Both the position numbers and the translations under genes were made by a program. Shown piece after piece: positions 60,111-64,000 of a DNA stretch of 64,000 bases. The stretch is from JAQGMV01 sp963828715. Its GTDB lineage: Bacteria; Pseudomonadota; Gammaproteobacteria; Burkholderiales; SG8-41. The notes under the pieces are model-generated. The model saw nothing but the letters and a program-made list of their open reading frames with translations, made no database searches and was not told the DNA's origin. Location: positions 1 through 64,000 of the forward strand of contig CAWHFX010000015.1 in the NCBI GenBank assembly GCA_963828715.1, read 5' to 3'. The stretch's first letter is position 1. Each line of letters opens with the position of its first letter.

Positions 60111-60521
60111 ATGGAACTGCAACCGTACCTGTTTTTCGATGGTCGCTGTGAAGAGGCGATCGAGTTCTACAAGAAGGCGCTCGACGTCGAAGTCGAAATG
60201 CTGATGCGCTTCAAGGACAGCCCGGAGAAGGCGTCGTGCCCTGTGGGCCCCGGCATGGAAAACAAAGTCATGCACGCCTCATTGCGCATCGGCGACAAGA
60301 TGTTCTTCGCTTCCGACGGCAACGCGCAGGGTAAGCCGAACTTTCAGGGCTTCGGGCTCTCGCTCAGCGTGTCCGGCGAGGACGACGCGCGGCGTCTCTT
60401 CGGCGCGCTGGAAGACGGCGGCAAGGTGATTGCGCCCCTCACGAAGACGTTCTTCTCTCCGCTCTTCGGAATGGTCGCCGACCGCTTCGGCGTGATGTGG
60501 ATGATCATGGTGGCCCACTAG
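60111..60521 (+). CDS. PhnB-like VOC-fold protein
   Basis: 136 residues from ATG 60111 with GAAAGGAA upstream. MELQPYLFFDGRCEEAIEFY and KKALDVEVEMLMRFKDSPEK are typical of PhnB/DUF1338-like VOC-superfamily proteins; SPLFGMVADRFGVMWMIMV is the usual end. VOC proteins bind metals and act as glyoxalases or dioxygenases, but PhnB-type ones mostly lack known activity. It sits between DGPF genes, a combination frequent beside ECF sigma factors. Confidence 0.92.
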   Translation: MELQPYLFFDGRCEEAIEFYKKALDVEVEMLMRFKDSPEKASCPVGPGMENKVMHASLRIGDKMFFASDGNAQGKPNFQGFGLSLSVSGEDDARRLFGALEDGGKVIAPLTKTFFSPLFGMVADRFGVMWMIMVAH

Positions 60522-60532
60522 GAGGACCCGGC

Positions 60533-60928
60533 ATGCAATACCTTCTCTTGTGCTGTATCGACGGGAACACGTGGGACGCGCTTCCTCAGTCCCAGCGCGA
60601 TACGGTGATGCAGCAATACGGCGAGTGGGTTCAGGATGTCGGCAGGACCGGGCAGTATCTTGCCGGTGCGAAGCTCCAGCCCACCACGAATGCGACAACG
60701 ATCCGGTCCCGGAATGGCAAGCTCGCTGTCGTGGACGGCCCGTTCGCGGAAACGAAAGAACAGTTGGGCGGCTATCATCTACTCGAATGCCGCGACCTCG
60801 ACGAAGCGCTCGCGCTCGCACGGCGCATCCCGACGCTTGCCGTGGGTGGCGCGATCGAAGTGCGGCCGTTGGCGTATCCGACGAGCACTGCACAGCGCGT
60901 CGAACAGGCAGCGGTTGCGAACCCTTGA
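60533..60928 (+). CDS. DGPF/YCII-domain protein
   Basis: 131 residues from ATG 60533 with GGAGGAC upstream, 12 bases after the PhnB-like stop. MQYLLLCCIDGNTWDALPQS and VVDGPFAETKEQLGGYHLLE give the DGPF motif, and GGAIEVRPL the end. It is the third paralogue of the set. The four genes from 59249 read as one operon downstream of the MoaD/propeller pair. Confidence 0.93.
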   Translation: MQYLLLCCIDGNTWDALPQSQRDTVMQQYGEWVQDVGRTGQYLAGAKLQPTTNATTIRSRNGKLAVVDGPFAETKEQLGGYHLLECRDLDEALALARRIPTLAVGGAIEVRPLAYPTSTAQRVEQAAVANP

Positions 60929-61025
60929 GATTATGAACGACCGAGCCGTTTTGACCTTCGAGACGGCGCCTGTCCGCCTCAGCGTCACGAACGGTTCGGT
61001 TCGTTCACCTTCTGACGCAGCCGCG

Positions 61026-61868
61026 CTACGATCGCAACGCCGCGTCCATCGCAGCGACTTCGGCTGCGGATTCCTCGAGTATGCCGCTGAGCGTCTCTTC
61101 ACCCAGCGCAACATCGATCTGCGCGCCTTCCATGCCGCCACGGCCCTCGCCGGCCAGATCATCGAGGGGAGAATCGACAGGCGTAAGCTGCTTGGCGAGG
61201 AGCAGCGTGTCGCCCAACGTTTCGGGCGGCAGCGTCAGATACCCTGCCCACATGACTTCGATCGCATCCACCACTTGCTGCGGGACAGACAGCGCCTTCA
61301 GCAGCGCACGACCGAGCTCAACTTCGCCGCTCCGAAACCAGCCTTGCAACGGACGATCGAGCAGGCCGGGAAACGATGAGGCGCGCGATATCAGATAGAA
61401 ACCGCCGACCTCGTGCACGATGCCGGCGAAAAAGGCGGTATCGGGATCCTGGCGGGTGACACGCCGCGCGAGCACATAGGCAAGCGACGCCACGTGCGCG
61501 GTGTGTTCCCACAGCCGAGCGCCCAGCGTTCGAATCGTGGCATCCTTGGACGTTTCCTCCATCTGGCGCACGATCAACGCCATCGCCAGCCCGCTCATCG
61601 CCTTGAAGCCGATCGTCGACACCGCCTGGCGTATGTCGGTGATCGAACGGCCGGAGCGGTTGTAGACCACCGAGTTGGCCATCGCCACCACGCGCGCCGC
61701 CAAGAGGGGCTCGGCCCTGACCAGCGTGGCGAGGTTGTCGAGCGAACAGTCCGGATCATCGAGTGCACGACGCACGCGGAGTGCCATCTCGGCATGCGTG
61801 CCGAACACCATTTCGCCGTGCGCCGCCTCCGTCGCGAGGCGTGTCAGGATCTCGCCCATGTTTTCCAT
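61026..61868 (-). CDS. HDOD-domain protein
   Basis: 280 residues from the ATG at 61868; the upstream start at 61907 is possible. ALDDPDCSLDNLATLVRAEP and LLAARVVAMANSVVYNRSGR then SITDIRQAVSTIGFKAMSGL is the HDOD pattern of signalling proteins related to HD-domain hydrolases but lacking most catalytic residues; FFAGIVHEVGGFYLISRASS keeps a partial HD. They act in phosphorelay or c-di-GMP-linked regulation. Targets are unknown. It points away from the YCII operon. Confidence 0.92.
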   Translation of the reverse strand: MENMGEILTRLATEAAHGEMVFGTHAEMALRVRRALDDPDCSLDNLATLVRAEPLLAARVVAMANSVVYNRSGRSITDIRQAVSTIGFKAMSGLAMALIVRQMEETSKDATIRTLGARLWEHTAHVASLAYVLARRVTRQDPDTAFFAGIVHEVGGFYLISRASSFPGLLDRPLQGWFRSGEVELGRALLKALSVPQQVVDAIEVMWAGYLTLPPETLGDTLLLAKQLTPVDSPLDDLAGEGRGGMEGAQIDVALGEETLSGILEESAAEVAAMDAALRS

Positions 61869-62074
61869 CGAGAGAAACGTCCTTGAAAAGAGAGGTCCCG
61901 CCTGCAACCCGATTTTACCTCCCGGCTACGACAAGCCTCATGCGACACGCTGCACAGGCTCGCATCGGATTCAAACGAAAGTCGCAGGCAGGCGCCGCGG
62001 TTTGCGCGATCAGGTCCGCCACGCCTATGCTTGCGACAGGTTCATGCTGAAATCGCGGCTGGAGGAGGTCTGTC

Positions 62075-63052
62075 ATGGCGGGATTCGCGTATCGGGCGGC
62101 CGCGTGCGTCGTTATGGTGTCGTGGGTCGTCACGTGCGGCGCAGCCACGACCGGCGAATATCCGAATCGACCCATCCGTTTTCTCGTCCCTTCAGCCCCC
62201 GGCGGAACCCCCGACATCATTTCGCGCGTGATCGGTGCCGAGCTTTCCCGGCAGATGGGCCAGCAGGTGGTCATCGACAATCGGTCCGGCGCGAACGGCG
62301 CGATTGGATTGCACATACTGGCTCGTTCGGCGGCCGACGGTTACACGATCGGCTATGGACCGGTATCGGCCGTGGCCGTGAACCCCAGCGTGACGAAGCT
62401 CCAGTACGATCCGGAGAAGGATCTCCAGGCGGTCGTGCAGCTCGTTTACGGGATGCACATACTCGCAGTGAATCCGTCACTCCCGATCAAGTCCGTGCAG
62501 GAGCTCGTCGATTACGCTAAGGCCAATCCGAACAAGCTTGCATTCGGTTCTTCCGGGAGCGGCTCGACCCAGCACGTCGGCATGGAGCTGTTCAAGCTCA
62601 TGACCGGCACGCAGATGATTCACGTGCCGTACAAAGCCATACAGACGGCCATCACCGAAGTGATCGCGGGGCGCGTGCAGCTCACCTTCGACAATCTCGC
62701 CTCGATGACGCCGCACGTGAAGGGCGGCCGCGTCCGCGCGTTGGGCGTGACGGGCACACGGCGCGCTCCGACGTTTCCCGAGCTGCCGACAATTTCCGAG
62801 GCAGGCGTGCCAGGGTACGAAGTTGTCACCTGGAGCGGGGTGATCGTGCCGAGCGGCGTACCGAACGCGATCGTGCAGCGCCTGAACAAGGAGATCAATA
62901 CCGCGATCGCGTCCGACGCGGCAAAGGAAAAGCTCGGCAGCATCGGGTACGATCTGGTCGGCGGCTCATCGGAGCAGTTCGCCCAGCTCATCAGGAAAGA
63001 AATCGCGAAGTGGGCGGATGTCGTCAAACGAACCGGCGCCAAACTCGACTGA
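62075..63052 (+). CDS. Bug (TctC) family solute-binding protein
   Basis: 325 residues from ATG 62075 after GGAGGAGG. Signal peptide AAACVVMVSWVVTCGAATT (could be lipid-modified at Cys). YPNRPIRFLVPSAPGGTPDI, IDNRSGANGAIGLHILARSA, HVPYKAIQTAITEVIAGRVQ and PELPTISEAGVPGYEVV are Bug motifs. It binds a carboxylate. The next gene starts 22 bases after its stop. Confidence 0.95.
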   Translation: MAGFAYRAAACVVMVSWVVTCGAATTGEYPNRPIRFLVPSAPGGTPDIISRVIGAELSRQMGQQVVIDNRSGANGAIGLHILARSAADGYTIGYGPVSAVAVNPSVTKLQYDPEKDLQAVVQLVYGMHILAVNPSLPIKSVQELVDYAKANPNKLAFGSSGSGSTQHVGMELFKLMTGTQMIHVPYKAIQTAITEVIAGRVQLTFDNLASMTPHVKGGRVRALGVTGTRRAPTFPELPTISEAGVPGYEVVTWSGVIVPSGVPNAIVQRLNKEINTAIASDAAKEKLGSIGYDLVGGSSEQFAQLIRKEIAKWADVVKRTGAKLD

Positions 63053-63074
63053 CCGTCGTCGCGTGCCTCACGCG

Positions 63075-63398
63075 ATGCTTCGGCGTGCGCCACTCGTTCT
63101 GACTGTGCTCTGGGTGGCCGCGATCTGCGCGATCGCGCTATACGAATACGTGACGGTCGATCCCTGGCAATTCCTGGGAGAGGACCGCGGCGCGATCTTC
63201 TTCCGCTGGTCGCCGCACCTCGTGTACGACAGATCGCCGTTCGGCGAGTTGGTGATGCGCCTCGACCCGAAGCGTTTCTGGCTGACGCTGCTCCTGCCTG
63301 TAACGGTCGTGTGGATCCTGGCGGGCGCACCGGCGTTGTTCCCGCGAAGACGCGCCGGCATGACCGACGTCGCGCGTTCGAATTCGCCACCTGCTTGA
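63075..63398 (+). CDS. Two-helix membrane protein, hypothetical
   Basis: 107 residues from ATG 63075; an ATG at 63018 in the same frame overlaps the Bug gene and is less likely. VLTVLWVAAICAIALYEYVT and LTLLLPVTVVWILAGAPALF are the membrane helices, with a loop (EDRGAIFFRWSPHLVYDRSP) between. The stop overlaps the TTG of the DUF418 gene, so the two are coupled. I do not recognise the family. Confidence 0.75.
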   Translation: MLRRAPLVLTVLWVAAICAIALYEYVTVDPWQFLGEDRGAIFFRWSPHLVYDRSPFGELVMRLDPKRFWLTLLLPVTVVWILAGAPALFPRRRAGMTDVARSNSPPA

Positions 63399-64000
63399 GA
63401 CCTGTTGCGCCCTCCGAACGGGAGCCCGTTCTGGACGGGCTGCGCGGCTTCGCCATTCTCGGCATTCTGCTGGTCAACATCGAAGTGATGAGAGGCTCCG
63501 AATGGCTGGTGCTCTCCGCCGGCGGAAAACCCGATACGTTTGCTGGCGCGGACGCAATCGTTCAGTTCATCGTCGGCTGGCTCGGTGCGACGAAATTCAT
63601 TTCGAGTCTCGCCATCCTGTTCGGGGGCGGCGCGGCATTGATCGCCGCCCGGAGTCTGCATAACGGCGAGTCGCCGCGGCTGCTGCTTGCGCGGCGTTAC
63701 CTGTGGCTCAGCGTCTTCGGAGCAGGCCACATGTTGCTGTTCCCGGGAGACGTTCTGTTTCTGTACGGCCTGACGGGACTGGCGTTGCTTGCATTCGTGA
63801 GGCTGCGCACGCCGCTGCTGCTCGCCTGGTCGGCTGGCCTGCTCGTCGTTTTCAGCGGGTTCAGCATGGCGTTCACGGCTGCAGTGGCGGCGATCGAGCC
63901 CGCGACCCCGCTCGACTCCGGGCAACCCAGCTACGCAGACGCAATCGACGCGTTGCGAAACCGGGTGATCGACGCGTTTTCGAATGGCTCGTTCAGCGAT
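63395..64000 (+). CDS. DUF418 (YeiB-like) membrane protein, 3' partial
   Basis: From TTG 63395 the frame is open to the end of the window (about 202 residues). REPVLDGLRGFAILGILLVN is the N-terminal signature of the DUF418/YeiB family of polytopic membrane proteins with possible acyltransferase or heparan-like activity; RYLWLSVFGAGHMLLFPGDV and LYGLTGLALLAFVRLRTPLL are further helices. The C-terminal half including the DUF418 domain proper lies outside. Confidence 0.85.
   Translation, partial: MRPVAPSEREPVLDGLRGFAILGILLVNIEVMRGSEWLVLSAGGKPDTFAGADAIVQFIVGWLGATKFISSLAILFGGGAALIAARSLHNGESPRLLLARRYLWLSVFGAGHMLLFPGDVLFLYGLTGLALLAFVRLRTPLLLAWSAGLLVVFSGFSMAFTAAVAAIEPATPLDSGQPSYADAIDALRNRVIDAFSNGSFSD

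Noticed and set aside
63018..63074. Earlier ATG for the membrane protein at 63075
   Set aside because: It overlaps the Bug gene, adds a polar stretch before the first helix and has no better ribosome site.

Overview
The window looks like a high-GC betaproteobacterial chromosome, probably of the order Burkholderiales. The evidence is four intact and one dead tripartite-tricarboxylate-transporter (Bug/TctC) solute-binding proteins without their TctAB partners, together with CocE/NonD hydrolases, Lon, Hsp15, an Hfq-family protein and aromatic-catabolism-type enzymes. No rRNA, tRNA or CRISPR was seen.

Bases 1 to about 14,540 are a chromosomal integron cassette array. I find 21 attC recombination sites, each running from RYYYAAC to GTTRRRY and all in the same direction, separating about 20 small cassettes. 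Genes lie on the + strand and normally stop at the attC start, so attI and the integrase should lie left of the window, and 14,541 is at or near the distal end. Cassette products include three toxin-antitoxin modules, an orphan HicB, an HNH nuclease, a GFA-family protein, a short CDF cation transporter, an EVE-domain protein, a PsiE-like membrane protein, an SRPBCC protein, a DUF1272 protein and several unknowns. An IS21-family element (2494-4917, perfect 7-bp target duplication) sits inside one cassette. A NYN-type nuclease gene followed by a degenerate attC (16,323) may mark the decayed old end of the array.

From 16.5 to 32.9 kb lie chromosomal genes: a c-type cytochrome and beta-propeller operon with a binding protein; a run of small enzymes (DUF3303, flavin-binding, YCII, GNAT, lipoprotein, GFA, methyltransferase); a PhoD-like phosphatase; Hsp15; a B12/radical-SAM protein; a divergent Hfq; and ROK, Nudix and NIPSNAP proteins. 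From 33 to 46 kb is a catabolic region with a CocE/NonD esterase, Bug binding proteins, a beta-hydroxyacid-dehydrogenase-like protein, a ThDP enzyme, a UbiD decarboxylase and a NicC-like monooxygenase. From 46 to 49 kb is a three-gene operon of type III polyketide synthase, methyltransferase and flavoprotein, the layout of phenolic-lipid clusters. Then come an hsp20-lon operon, a second dehydrogenase, a second CocE hydrolase, maleylacetoacetate isomerase, an ECF42-type sigma factor with a downstream set of DGPF/YCII and PhnB-like proteins, a MoaD-like/BNR-propeller pair, an HDOD protein, another Bug protein and the start of a DUF418 membrane protein.

Many genes are broken by single-base indels while the amino-acid sequence on both sides stays well conserved. 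This affects many cassette genes and also phoD, the ROK kinase, the Nudix gene, ubiD and the moaD-like gene. I read most of these as uncorrected sequencing indels rather than true decay, but the sequence alone cannot decide. Several dispersed repeat families with hairpins sit between genes.
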